DNA from: CAWDLX01 sp963753485 | Lineage (GTDB): Bacteria; Actinomycetota; Actinomycetes; Mycobacteriales; Micromonosporaceae | Length of the DNA: 64,000 nucleotides | NCBI GenBank assembly: GCA_963753485.1 | Contig: CAVWCL010000012.1 | Span: 1 to 64,000 of the forward strand | Reading direction: 5' to 3' | In this document: piece by piece, positions 54,476 through 63,777 of the stretch | Layout: the number at the start of each line of letters is the position of its first letter | How positions within the stretch are numbered: position 1 is the first letter of the stretch | The notes under the pieces: generated by a model | Databases searched by the model: none | Told to the model about the DNA's origin: nothing | What the model saw: only the letters and a program-made list of their open reading frames with translations | Program-made: the position numbers and the translations under genes

Positions 54476-55771
54476 ATGACCGACGGCCTCCCGAAGGTCG
54501 CCGTGTTGACTACTGTCGATGCTGCGGTGCCGCCCGCCGAGGTCGTGCGCGCGGCTTCCGGGACGGCCCAGGTGTGCTTCCTGGTCGACCGGCAGGAGGC
54601 CGAGAGGGTACCGATGCTGCGCCGGGTGGCGGAGACCATCGCTCCTACCGAGACGGTTGACTACCGTGATCTCGGGTCCTGCCTGAACGCGATGCGTCGC
54701 CAGGGTGTGTCCACGGTGCTGACCTTCTCCGATGCCTGTTGTGATCTGGTGGATCGGTTGCGGGCCCGCCTCGCCGGCGCCGAGGAGGAACGGACCAATC
54801 GGTGGCGCAAAGACGTTCAACGCCAGCGGCTGTTGGCCGCCGGCTTGTCCAGCGCGCGCCAGTACGCGCTGCGCGGCCGCGGCGATCTCGATCAGGCAGC
54901 GGCCGAGCTGGGGTTTCCTCTGGTCGTCAAGCCGATCATCGGGGTGGCCAGCCGGAACGTCTGGTTGGTGCGCGATCCGACCGAGGTCGAGCGCATGCCC
55001 TACGAGCTGTGCGAGGCCGGCCAGGCATGGCGGGACCTCGTGGTGGAGCGGTTCATCACGGGCACCCCGCCCGCCGGCGCGCCCTACCTGGCGGACTACG
55101 CCTCGGTCGAGCTGTTGGTGGGCCCGCAGGGCGACGCCGCCTTCATGACCGACCGGCCGCCGTTGGCGTATCCATGTCGCGAGACGGGCATCGTCGGCCC
55201 CTCAGCGATCGACCGCGACGTGCAGGATCACCTCATCCGGGTCGCCCGGGCCGCACACCAGGCGTTGGGCCTGGGCGTCGGCGCATTCCATGTCGAGGTC
55301 AAGATCTCTCGGTCCGAGGCTGAGGTCATCGAGGTCAACGGACGGCTGGGCGGGTATGTGCGTCGGCTGGTGACGCTGGGCACCGGTGTCGATGTCGGCC
55401 GTACCGCCCTGCATTGTCACTGTGGCATCGATCCGGTGCTGGATCTGGCGTGGCACCGACACGTCATGGGCCTGCTGTTCCAGCCGCCGCCGACGGCGAC
55501 CCGCATCGTCGCGGCACCCAGCCGCGCGCAGGTGGCGCAGTTGGCGGGAGTCGTTGCGGTAGATCACCTCGCGGCGAACGGCTCGCCAGTGTCGTGGCGG
55601 GTCGGCTCGGGCGGAGCGGCGGCCAAGCTGTGGATCGAGGCCCACGACGCGGTCGCCCTACGGAACCGTACGGCGGCGGTGAGCCGGACCCTCGACGAGC
55701 TGTTCGCGTTTCACGACGACGCCGGCGTACGCGTGCGGACCGGCGAGTGGCTGGATCGGCTCGCCCCGTGA
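54476..55771 (+). CDS. ATP-grasp ligase
   Basis: A 431-aa ATP-grasp protein. GFPLVVKPIIGVASRNVWLV holds the ATP-binding Lys, DLVVERFITGTPP the hinge, and FHVEVKISRSEAEVIEVNGRLGG the metal-binding Glu and Asn. Such enzymes join an acyl phosphate to an amine, commonly making dipeptide-like or amide bonds in natural products. ATG at 54476 or GTG at 54449. It is 15 bp before the next gene. With its neighbours it suggests a small biosynthetic locus. Confidence 0.87.
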   Translation: MTDGLPKVAVLTTVDAAVPPAEVVRAASGTAQVCFLVDRQEAERVPMLRRVAETIAPTETVDYRDLGSCLNAMRRQGVSTVLTFSDACCDLVDRLRARLAGAEEERTNRWRKDVQRQRLLAAGLSSARQYALRGRGDLDQAAAELGFPLVVKPIIGVASRNVWLVRDPTEVERMPYELCEAGQAWRDLVVERFITGTPPAGAPYLADYASVELLVGPQGDAAFMTDRPPLAYPCRETGIVGPSAIDRDVQDHLIRVARAAHQALGLGVGAFHVEVKISRSEAEVIEVNGRLGGYVRRLVTLGTGVDVGRTALHCHCGIDPVLDLAWHRHVMGLLFQPPPTATRIVAAPSRAQVAQLAGVVAVDHLAANGSPVSWRVGSGGAAAKLWIEAHDAVALRNRTAAVSRTLDELFAFHDDAGVRVRTGEWLDRLAP

Positions 55772-55786
55772 CCGACGGCCCGGCGC

Positions 55787-56848
55787 ATGGAGACTAGCGT
55801 CCTTGCCCCGGCCGACCTGCCGGCGGACTGGGTTGACGCGCCTTGGCGCGTGACGGTACCGGCGCTGGCTCCGCGGCGCCTGGCGGCATTGGCCGACGAC
55901 GCGCGATGGTCGATCCGCTTCGTCGTGGCGCAGGTTGACGGCGGGCTCGCCGCGTTGACGCCGATCTGCCGGCCGCGCTTCACCGTCATGGCCGACCAGG
56001 ACTACGACCTGGTCCGGCTGGTCAACCGGCCCGACCTTTCGGTACCAACGGATGCCAGCCGGTGGCTCTTCGTCGGTGGCTGCCGTGACCTCAGGTCCGG
56101 CCTGTTGACCAGCCACATGATCGCGCCGGCCGACGCACCGGCGCTGCGCCGGTCCGTTGCGCAGCAAGCATTTGCCGTTGCCCGGGCGGACGATCTGGTC
56201 GGCGTGGCCGCCTACGTCGCTGATGCGGACGCCGAGGCGTGTCTGAGTGCGTTGAACGGCCACGCCGTCTCGGTCCAGGTGGGTGCGGCCGCGACAATCA
56301 GGGTGGTGCCGGGGACGAGCGAGGACTTCGTGGCGAGCCTTGCCTCCGACCGTCGGCGCAAGACCCGCCGGGACTGGCGCCTGTTCGAACAGGCCGGGCT
56401 CCACTCGGTCATCCTCCCGGCCGCCGAGGCGATCCGCGACGGCGCCGCGTTGGTGTGCGCCGTCAAGCGGCGGTACGGGGTGGCCGACGACCCGCGCCTG
56501 GCCGCGTTCCGCCTGCGGAGATGGCTGGCGGCCGGCGCCGGGGAGTACGTGGCTTTCGCCGTGCTGGACGCCGATGGCCGCCTGGTGGCTATGAGCTTCG
56601 CGTTGCGCTGCGGCGACGCCATTGAGATCCACGAAATCGGCATGATCGAGGACGAGGGACTTCGCCACCTCGGCTACCTCGAGGCCGGCTTCTACGCGCC
56701 GATCCGGTACGCCCAACAGCATCGGTGTGCCGTGGTCGAGTTGGGCATGGACTCGCTGGAGCCCAAGCGTCACCGCGGTGCCAGTCTCACCCCGCTCCGG
56801 CTGGTGCTCGCCACCGACGCCGAACCGCGCGACGCGGTGAGGCGATAG
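55787..56848 (+). CDS. GNAT/BioF2-like (FemAB-like) transferase
   Basis: A 353-aa protein whose C-terminal half (SDRRRKTRRDWRLFEQAGL, then LDADGRLVAMSFALRCGDAIEIHEIGM and YLEAGFYAPIRYAQQ) resembles the BioF2-like/FemAB GNAT fold, proteins that transfer acyl or aminoacyl groups. The N-terminal half is less recognisable. It is co-transcribed with the ATP-grasp ligase. The 3' end overlaps the convergent flavin-monooxygenase gene by 79 bp. Confidence 0.7.
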   Translation: METSVLAPADLPADWVDAPWRVTVPALAPRRLAALADDARWSIRFVVAQVDGGLAALTPICRPRFTVMADQDYDLVRLVNRPDLSVPTDASRWLFVGGCRDLRSGLLTSHMIAPADAPALRRSVAQQAFAVARADDLVGVAAYVADADAEACLSALNGHAVSVQVGAAATIRVVPGTSEDFVASLASDRRRKTRRDWRLFEQAGLHSVILPAAEAIRDGAALVCAVKRRYGVADDPRLAAFRLRRWLAAGAGEYVAFAVLDADGRLVAMSFALRCGDAIEIHEIGMIEDEGLRHLGYLEAGFYAPIRYAQQHRCAVVELGMDSLEPKRHRGASLTPLRLVLATDAEPRDAVRR

Positions 56849-57900
56849 CACCGGGCGAATGCCGCGCTGGCCTGCTCCACGTCGTCCTCACACCGCGGCG
56901 TGTCCAGAATGATGGTACGGATTCCGGCCGCGTGATATCCGGCGAGCACCTGCGCCACTTCGTCGTGGCTGCCCACGATGTACGGGCAGAACGTCTTGTA
57001 CGTGCGGAAGGGAACCAGCCAGTACGGGGAGCCGGGCGGGTCGGCCTCCCGGGCGCGCCGGGACAGGTCGACGTGCCAGGCTGACTGGGTCAGTCGTCCC
57101 GCCAGTTCCTGAGTCCGTTGCCCGACAGGATCGGGTGGAAACCGCGCATGCGCCTCACGCCAGGCCTGCTCGGTCCGGTCGCGCGCGATGATGCCGATGC
57201 GGATGCCGTCACTGACCGGTTGATCGCCGGCGTTCACGTCCCCCGGTGGCCCGGCGTAGGTCACCCGTCGTGCGCCGACGACCGACGCCAGTTCCGCCGC
57301 CGCGGCCGATCGACCCGACACGTAGTAGTCCGGTACGAGATCCTCCGGCATCGGCGGCTGCAGCCGTACCCCGCGCAACCGGTAGTACCGGCCTCCGGTC
57401 GTGGTCAGCTCGCCGGCCAATAACCGCTGGATGATCTGGGTGTACTCGCGCAGCCGGTCGTAGCGCCGGTCGTGCTGGTCGGCGAGATCGTCGCCGAGTT
57501 CGCCGAGGTGCCGGGCGAAGCCGCCGGTGACCAGGTTGAGCGCCACTCGGCGGCGCCACATCAGGGCGAGTGAGCTGATCGTTTTGGCCACAGTATAGGG
57601 ATGCGCGTACACCGGCTGAGCCGCCACCAGGGGCACGATCCGTTCGGTGCTTTCGATCACCGCGTGTGCCACCAGCCACGGATCGGCGAGGGCGTTATCC
57701 GCGTATATCAGCAATCCCCGATGGCCGTGGGCCTCGCTCCATCGGGACACCTCCGCCACCCGGGCGCGGTAGTTGTGGTGGCCCTCGGTCGACGCCGGGC
57801 AGGTGGAGAAGACCTCGAACCGGGCTGGGCCCCGCGCCACGCCGGGCGGCACGTCCGGCCGTGGGTCGGGCGCTTCGGCCCGGCCGAGCGGTTCCGTCAT
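56770..57900 (-). CDS. LLM-class flavin-dependent monooxygenase (SsuD-like)
   Basis: A 376-aa luciferase-like monooxygenase of the alkanesulfonate-monooxygenase type: LLIYADNALADPWLVAHAVI, LVAAQPVYAHPYTVAKTISSLALMWRRRVALNLVTGGF and DRRYDRLREYTQIIQRLL are its hallmarks. Uses FMNH2 and O2. In a pathway context it may oxidise at N, S or a C-S bond. I use the ATG at 57900. Divergent from the kinase-like gene at 58197. Confidence 0.87.
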   Translation of the reverse strand: MTEPLGRAEAPDPRPDVPPGVARGPARFEVFSTCPASTEGHHNYRARVAEVSRWSEAHGHRGLLIYADNALADPWLVAHAVIESTERIVPLVAAQPVYAHPYTVAKTISSLALMWRRRVALNLVTGGFARHLGELGDDLADQHDRRYDRLREYTQIIQRLLAGELTTTGGRYYRLRGVRLQPPMPEDLVPDYYVSGRSAAAAELASVVGARRVTYAGPPGDVNAGDQPVSDGIRIGIIARDRTEQAWREAHARFPPDPVGQRTQELAGRLTQSAWHVDLSRRAREADPPGSPYWLVPFRTYKTFCPYIVGSHDEVAQVLAGYHAAGIRTIILDTPRCEDDVEQASAAFARCYRLTASRGSASVASTSRSGVRLAPR

Positions 57901-58196
57901 GGAGGCCCCCGTCAGCGATGACCGCACGGCGGCCGTCACCGCGCCACCGTCAGCGCAATCCGCCGGCCGGGTGGCAGCGCAGGGCCGCCGTGCCCGGATC
58001 CGTGCTACGCAGAAATCTACGCCACCCACCGCAGTACCATCAACTGCCGTGCATCCCGGCGCCGCGCAGATGCGACCGGACGCCGGCCGCGGAGTTGGCC
58101 CGCAGCACGGCCGCGACAATCCACTGTGGAGCGTAGGCGATCGGATGCGGCCTGTGACGGGGAGCACCGCCGACATTGCGCTGCTATATTGCGCCG

Positions 58197-59144
58197 ATGC
58201 ACCCGAAGGGCGACCGCCGAATGGCCGAGGTCACCCGCCGCGGGGTGGCCGCCGCGCTGACGCTGGCCAACCGGTTGGGCTTACGGTGCGACGATCCGGT
58301 GGTGCTGTCCAGCCGGGGCAATCTGCTGCTGCACCTCGCGCCGGCCCCGGTCGTGGCCAGGATCGCAACGCTCACCGCCTCGACCCGCCGCGATCCGTTC
58401 GCCTGGTTGGCCAGGGAGGTTGCGGTCGCGAGCTACGTGGCGAGCCGGGACGGGCCGGTTGTTCCGGTCACGACCGTGGTCGATCCTGGCCCGTACTGGC
58501 AGGACGGCTTCGCGATAAGCCTCTGGGAACACGTCGCCGTGGCCGACCGGGTTCCCCAGCCCGCCGAGGTCGGCGTCGCCCTCGCCGCGCTGCACCGGGT
58601 GGCCCGGGACTGCCCGGCGGACATCGGCGACATGGCACCCGCCAAGGACCAGGTCAGCGACGCCATCGCCACGATCGAACGGGACTCGTTGGTCGACCGC
58701 CACACCATTGCGCGGCTGCGGTTGGCGCACGAGGCCGTACTCGCCGAGCTCGCCGAGACGGGCGGAGAGCCAGTCGTGCTGCACGGCGACGCGCACGGCG
58801 GGAATCTGCTCGCCGTGGCCGGACGCGGCCTGCTCTGGACCGACCTGGAGGAGACCAGTCGCGGGCCGGTGGAATGGGACCTCGCCGTCCTGGCCGGCCG
58901 CGATGGCACCGGCGGCGGGCCCGCCGCCCTCCGCGCCTACGCCAGCGAGGCGGGTTCGGCGGTTCCCGACGCCGCCCGGCTCGCGCCATTCCACCGGGCC
59001 CGGGCGCTGGAGGGCGCGGCCTTCACACTATGCGTGGCGCCCCTGTACCCGGCCCGCTATGCGGAGAACTCGCGTTCGCTGCTGGCGGAGGTACTGTCCA
59101 ACTGGGTCGGCCTCTTCAGTGCACCTAGGACAGTCGGGCGATGA
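58197..59144 (+). CDS. APH-family phosphotransferase
   Basis: A 315-aa protein with the kinase core of small-molecule phosphotransferases: VVLHGDAHGGNLL (H-G-D-x-H-x-x-N, catalytic) and LLWTDLEETSRGPVEWDLAVL (metal-binding Asp). The N-lobe is short (VVARIATLTAST). It may phosphorylate an intermediate or self-protect against the product. Start ATG 58197 (or 58221). The end overlaps the convergent LLM gene by 20 bp. Confidence 0.82.
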   Translation: MHPKGDRRMAEVTRRGVAAALTLANRLGLRCDDPVVLSSRGNLLLHLAPAPVVARIATLTASTRRDPFAWLAREVAVASYVASRDGPVVPVTTVVDPGPYWQDGFAISLWEHVAVADRVPQPAEVGVALAALHRVARDCPADIGDMAPAKDQVSDAIATIERDSLVDRHTIARLRLAHEAVLAELAETGGEPVVLHGDAHGGNLLAVAGRGLLWTDLEETSRGPVEWDLAVLAGRDGTGGGPAALRAYASEAGSAVPDAARLAPFHRARALEGAAFTLCVAPLYPARYAENSRSLLAEVLSNWVGLFSAPRTVGR

Positions 59145-60018
59145 TGGGGGCAAAGGTGGTCATCGCGTCCGCGCGCACCGTGTAGTGCGTGATGCCCCAA
59201 CGGTCGCGCCGTTCGAGGAGTTGCTCGGCGATCAGGTCGGGGCTGCCGGCGAGCACGTACGGCGATGCCAACGCCTCCGGCGGGGAAAGGTCGGGTAGAC
59301 GCGCCGCGAGTGCCGGCTCGACCTCGGACGGGCCCGGCGACACGAGAACGGTGTGCAGGAGCAACTGGATCTCGGGCGTGGTACCGGCCGCGCGGGCCGC
59401 CTCGCGGATCCACGCCACCTGCCGGTCGACGTTCGCGGCCAGCCGGTCGCGGCCCGGCCCGGCCAGGCTCACGGTGTCCGCGAGGCGGGCGGCGAGCCGA
59501 AGCGTCGTGCGGCCGGTGCCGCCGACCAGCAGGGGAATGTGGGCCTGGACCGGCCGGGGCGTGCACCTCTCGCCGTGCACCTCATAGTGCTCCCCGACAT
59601 GGTCGACGACCTCTCCGTCGAAGAGGCGGCGCAACAGCCTGGCTGACTCCGCGAGTCGGGCGATCCGTACCGGAGCAGGGTCGAAGCGAAGCCCCGCGCG
59701 CCGGTACTCCTCCGCGGCGTACCCGGCGCCGAGTCCAAGCTCGACGCGTCCCCCACACAGGTGGTCGAGGGCAATCACCTCCCGAGCCAGGACACAGGGG
59801 TGGCGCAGGTCGTTGTTGACGACGAGAGTGCCCAGTCGCATGGTCGTGGTGGCGTCGGCCGCGGCGACAAGGGCGAGCAGCGGTGGCGCGCACGCGGTCA
59901 GGTGGTCCGCGGTGACGAGCATGTGGTAGCCGAGCTCCTCGGCTCGCGCCACAGTGGATACCCACGCCTGACGACTCTCGATGCGCGTCATCTGGAGGCT
60001 GAAACGGAACGATCTCAC
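59125..60018 (-). CDS. LLM-class oxidoreductase, probably F420-dependent
   Basis: A 297-aa luciferase-like protein: RFSLQ and RAEELGYHMLVTADHL at the start, LGTLVVNNDLRHPCVLAREVIALDHLCGGRVELGLGAGYAAEEYRRAGL, the F420/FMN-binding core. The end SPYVLAGSPDLIAEQLLERRDRWGITHYTV is typical of TIGR03621-like (F420) members. Start GTG 60018 or 60030. Divergent from the PhyH gene (60233). Confidence 0.85.
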   Translation of the reverse strand: MRSFRFSLQMTRIESRQAWVSTVARAEELGYHMLVTADHLTACAPPLLALVAAADATTTMRLGTLVVNNDLRHPCVLAREVIALDHLCGGRVELGLGAGYAAEEYRRAGLRFDPAPVRIARLAESARLLRRLFDGEVVDHVGEHYEVHGERCTPRPVQAHIPLLVGGTGRTTLRLAARLADTVSLAGPGRDRLAANVDRQVAWIREAARAAGTTPEIQLLLHTVLVSPGPSEVEPALAARLPDLSPPEALASPYVLAGSPDLIAEQLLERRDRWGITHYTVRADAMTTFAPIIARLS

Positions 60019-60232
60019 GGCGCCACCCACTGTACCGGCCCGCCCGCGCAAAAATCCAGGCCAGCGTCCACAAGGGACCGACTGCCCTGAGTCCTAGCGT
60101 ATCCTTCACACCCGGGCAAAACCGACATCGTCCTGAGTTTGCCTCCAGATGCTCGCCAGCGCTTGCCTCCAGGGCACTGAAGATGGTCAGATTGACGTCG
60201 GTGGAGTCCGAATCGGGGATCGGAGGCACTCC

Positions 60233-61018
60233 GTGGCTAAGCAGGTGTTGCTGCGTCAAGGCCTCACCGGTGAAGAGACGACGGCGTTCCACACCGATGG
60301 GTATCTGCCGCTCGGCCGATTTGTCGATGACGACCAGCTCACGGTGCTGCGCCGCAGGTACGACGACGTGCTCGCCCGGGACGTCGGCCACACCCTGCGC
60401 GGCACGGCGGCCGACGGCAGCGCCATTTCCCAGGTCCAGGTGCTGAAACCGGAGGAGATCTTCCCGGAGCTCTGGCATACGGAGTTCTTCACCAAGGGCC
60501 GGCAGCTGGCGGCCGAGTTGCTCGACACCGCCGCGAACGAGCTCCGCGGGTTCAGTCACCTCACCTACAAGCAGGCCCACACCGGCCGGGATACGCCGTG
60601 GCACCAGGACGAGGCGTACTGGATGGGCGCCGACCTGGCCACCCACGAACCGCAGGCGGTCACGTTCTGGCTCACTCTCGACGAGGCCAGTACAACCAGT
60701 GGCTGCATGAGCTTCATTCCCGGCTCGCACACGCGCACGCACGCGCACGTCTTCATCGATGACGAGACCTCGGGCCTGATGGTGCCCGATCCCGACACCG
60801 CGTCGGCCCGCGAGTGGCCCATGTCGGCCGGCGAGGCGAGCGTCCACCACTGCCGCTCGGTACACAAGGCCGGCGCCAACACGTCCGGCCACCAGCGCCG
60901 GGCCTGGTCACTGGAGTTTCATGGCGCGCCGACGCCTCGGGCCGATGCGGACACCCGCACCTGGCTGCCCGAGCTTCGCGAACGCATGACCCGGCGCGCG
61001 CCGCTGGGCCTCATCTGA
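60233..61018 (+). CDS. Phytanoyl-CoA dioxygenase-family Fe(II)/2OG enzyme
   Basis: A 261-aa non-heme iron dioxygenase of the PhyH family. The facial triad is visible: His124 and Asp126 in TPWHQDEAYW and His211 in SVHKAG; the downstream HQRRAW supplies the Arg that binds 2-oxoglutarate. Likely hydroxylates a carbon of the pathway intermediate. GTG at 60233 with GGAGG (60222-60226) decides the start. The amidohydrolase gene follows 31 bp later. Confidence 0.9.
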   Translation: MAKQVLLRQGLTGEETTAFHTDGYLPLGRFVDDDQLTVLRRRYDDVLARDVGHTLRGTAADGSAISQVQVLKPEEIFPELWHTEFFTKGRQLAAELLDTAANELRGFSHLTYKQAHTGRDTPWHQDEAYWMGADLATHEPQAVTFWLTLDEASTTSGCMSFIPGSHTRTHAHVFIDDETSGLMVPDPDTASAREWPMSAGEASVHHCRSVHKAGANTSGHQRRAWSLEFHGAPTPRADADTRTWLPELRERMTRRAPLGLI

Positions 61019-61049
61019 CGTCACGGATTCGACGATGGAGGTCACGCGC

Positions 61050-62201
61050 ATGCTGGTGGACGGCGATTCGCATTTCTACGAGTACCCGTCGCTCTGGAAG
61101 GACCACATGAGCTCCACCGACGCGCACCTCGCGCTGTCGGTGGAGACCGACGAGCTGGGGTACAGCCATCTGAGCTACGGCGGTCGTAACGTCTTCTTCG
61201 TCGTGCCGACCTTTCCGTTGAACCCCAGCGCCTCCGGCGTGGTCCGGACCCGACGCTCGGCCGGGCTCCCGGCCGAGGCGAACCTCTACGACCAGGTGCC
61301 CCGCGACTACTGGGACGTCGAAGCGCGGGCCCGGCTCGCCGAGGGGTGGGGCGTCGATCGGAGCATTCTCTTTCCCCAGTTCCAGGGGCTCATCGACAGC
61401 CTGCTCCTGGACGACCTCGGCGGCGCGCGGGCAAACATGCAGGCGTGGAACCGTTGGGCGGTCGAGGTCATCGCGCAGACCAAGGGACGGCTGGCCCCGG
61501 TCGGCCACATCCGGCTCGACGGCGACGTGCAGTGGGTCATCGATCAGGTCCGGCAGCTCGGGGCGGGCGGATGCCGCTTCGTCACGTTCGTGCCGGGCCT
61601 CATCGCGGGCAAGCCGCCGTCGCACCCGGAGAACGCCACCGTCTGGAACGCTTTTACCGACAGCCGGGTCACGCCCATCTGGCACATCACCGCCGGCCAC
61701 CGGTACGCGGTCGCCAACATCGCGGAATGGGAGTCGACCGGCAGTGGCGGGTTCGGCCCGGCCACCGGGATGTTCCTCAACGTGGCCTCGCAACTTTCGT
61801 TGAGCGACATGATTTTCAACGGCGTCTTCGACCGGCACCGGGACCTGCACGTCGTTCTGGCCGAGCTCGGCATCGACTGGGTACCGACGTTCCTGGCCGA
61901 GATGGACCTGCGCGAGCGCAACCTGAACAAGCAGCAGGGCCGGGGAACGGCCGACACCCACCGCACGCCGAGCGAGATCTTCCACCAACACATCACGTCG
62001 GTGGCGAGCTGCCCGACCGACCGCGACATCGAGATGGTCCTCAAGACCGGCGGGGCGGGGCTCGCCTTCGGCAGCGACTACCCGCACGGGTGCAGCTCGC
62101 TTGACCCGGTCGCTGACATGCGATCGGTCGTCGACGGAAGCCTGGACGACGAGCAGCGCGCCGAGTTCTTCGGCGGACGGCTGGCTCGCCTGCTGGACTG
62201 A
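61050..62201 (+). CDS. Amidohydrolase-family (ACMSD-like) protein
   Basis: A 383-aa amidohydrolase 2 family protein. The usual metal motif D-x-H-x-H at the N-terminus reads VDGDSHFYE, so the second His is missing; IWHITAGH and AFGSDYPHG (Asp) are conserved. The active site may therefore bind one metal or differ. GGAGG (61037-61041) fits the ATG at 61050 better than that at 61035. Likely in one operon with the PhyH gene; it could catalyse a hydrolysis or decarboxylation step. Confidence 0.8.
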   Translation: MLVDGDSHFYEYPSLWKDHMSSTDAHLALSVETDELGYSHLSYGGRNVFFVVPTFPLNPSASGVVRTRRSAGLPAEANLYDQVPRDYWDVEARARLAEGWGVDRSILFPQFQGLIDSLLLDDLGGARANMQAWNRWAVEVIAQTKGRLAPVGHIRLDGDVQWVIDQVRQLGAGGCRFVTFVPGLIAGKPPSHPENATVWNAFTDSRVTPIWHITAGHRYAVANIAEWESTGSGGFGPATGMFLNVASQLSLSDMIFNGVFDRHRDLHVVLAELGIDWVPTFLAEMDLRERNLNKQQGRGTADTHRTPSEIFHQHITSVASCPTDRDIEMVLKTGGAGLAFGSDYPHGCSSLDPVADMRSVVDGSLDDEQRAEFFGGRLARLLD

Positions 62202-62239
62202 ACACCGGCCGCCGCCGCCCGCCGGCCACGTCAAACCGG

Positions 62240-63154
62240 TCACGCCACGCCAAAGATGCCGGTCAGTCGCTCGACAAGGGCCGGCTTGATCGCGACGTGG
62301 TTGGCCCAGCGGAAGTCGTCAAGCCCCGGGTAGTACCGGTCGAATAGCTTGACGTAGCGGGGATAGACCTTCCCCAGGACCATGTCATGGGCGGAGAAGA
62401 AGTCGTGGTACGCCTGCAGGCTGCCCCCGCCGGCCAGGGTCAACGGGCCGTACTCGAACTGCACGACGTCGACTGCGCCCTCGGCGAAGAGGCGCTCAAA
62501 TCCGCGCACCACCTCGAACTCAGCACCCTCGACGTCGATCTTCAGGTAATCGATGTGCGTGACGCCGACCCGTGCGCAGTAGTCGTCGCCCCGCTCCACC
62601 TTCACGTCGAAGGTCGCGCTCGCCTCACCGGTGTACTGCCACACCGCGGGAACGAGCGAGGACATGGTCGGATAGGCGCCAACGAAGCGACCGGTCAGTG
62701 TGGTGTCCCCGGACCAGAGCCCGATGCGGTTCACGACCACACCAGGGGCGCCGGCGAGGCTCTCCGCCAACTGGCGGTGAAGGTGCTCGACCACCTCGAA
62801 GCAGTGCACCTCCGCATTGCCGTTCAGGCGCAGGGCGAGGGTGGCCCACTGCCCCGCGAAGGAACCGACGTCGAAGGCGACGAAGCGCTCGGGGTGTAGC
62901 GCCGCCACCGAGGCCAGGAACCGCCGCTCGCCGTTCAGGTCGAGGTCCCAGTCCTCATTCTCGAAGGCCGACAGGTACATCTGGGCCATCGTCGAGGCCA
63001 GACGCAGCAGGCGATTGCGGCGATGGCGGGCGATGAAGCGGGCGACCCGGCCGGGCGCGACGCCGACGATCGCCTCGCGTCGACCTCGTCGCGCCGAGGC
63101 CGCGGTCCGGGCAACCGGGGCCCATCTCTTCTGCGTCACAGCGTCCGCCACCAA
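62240..63154 (-). CDS. FkbM-family methyltransferase
   Basis: A 304-aa FkbM-type SAM-dependent methyltransferase: VAFDVGSFAGQWATLAL (motif I), VHCFEVVEHLHRQL, and the family signature IDYLKIDVEGAEFEVVRGFERLF with VQFEY. These methylate hydroxyl groups, often on sugars or peptides. Last gene of a minus-strand unit; its start overlaps the YcgG-like gene by 19 bp. Confidence 0.9.
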   Translation of the reverse strand: MVADAVTQKRWAPVARTAASARRGRREAIVGVAPGRVARFIARHRRNRLLRLASTMAQMYLSAFENEDWDLDLNGERRFLASVAALHPERFVAFDVGSFAGQWATLALRLNGNAEVHCFEVVEHLHRQLAESLAGAPGVVVNRIGLWSGDTTLTGRFVGAYPTMSSLVPAVWQYTGEASATFDVKVERGDDYCARVGVTHIDYLKIDVEGAEFEVVRGFERLFAEGAVDVVQFEYGPLTLAGGGSLQAYHDFFSAHDMVLGKVYPRYVKLFDRYYPGLDDFRWANHVAIKPALVERLTGIFGVA

Positions 63155-63777
63155 CGAATCGGTTCATCGCCCTGCTTGAGCGGCTTCACCAGCTTGAGCT
63201 CCTCGGCCGGGTCCTGCGTGATGTAAGCGAAGTAGTCGATGCCGGCCCGGGTGAAGATGGACTTCACGCGGTCGGAGAGCTGCTTCTTCTCCGCCAGGCT
63301 CATCCGCTGCATGTTGATCTTGCGAAACGAGCTGAGAAACTGGATGACCACGAACGCCGACGCGGTGGCGCTGCGTCGCGGATGCGACTGTCCATAAAAG
63401 GGGCAGAGGGTGAAGATGAACAGTCGTTTGTCGTCGATCCACGCGACCCATCCGGTCTCACCCGAGTCGTCCGGGCCCGGAATGCCTTGCGGCCCAAGCA
63501 GTCCACGGACGAAAAGTGCCGCCGCCCGGGTGAACGCGGCCAGGTCGCCGGTGATCGACGGATGGTCGAGCCGGATCGCGAGCATGTCGAGATCCGCGTC
63601 ATCGCCGGCGCGGATGCGCTCGCGAACCAAGGCTCCCATCCGCTCCAATACGGGTGTGCCGTGGCGATCGATGAGCTCCGGATCGACATCGATCTGGCGC
63701 CAGACGGTGAGCGGCGCGTAAGGGCAGCGGGTCGCCCTGACCGACTCGCCGAAGGAGCCGTCTGTGACATCAGTCAT
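63136..63777 (-). CDS. YqcI/YcgG-family protein, candidate heme N-oxygenase
   Basis: A 213-aa YqcI/YcgG family protein: CPYAPLTVW near the N-terminus and FIFTLCPFYGQSHPRRSATASAFVVIQF in the middle. Members GntA (guanitoxin) and AglA (argolaphos) are heme-dependent N-hydroxylases, so an N-oxidation step is possible here; that is inference. It overlaps the downstream FkbM gene and, by 8 bp, the upstream partial gene, forming a tight operon. Confidence 0.8.
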   Translation of the reverse strand: MTDVTDGSFGESVRATRCPYAPLTVWRQIDVDPELIDRHGTPVLERMGALVRERIRAGDDADLDMLAIRLDHPSITGDLAAFTRAAALFVRGLLGPQGIPGPDDSGETGWVAWIDDKRLFIFTLCPFYGQSHPRRSATASAFVVIQFLSSFRKINMQRMSLAEKKQLSDRVKSIFTRAGIDYFAYITQDPAEELKLVKPLKQGDEPIRWWRTL

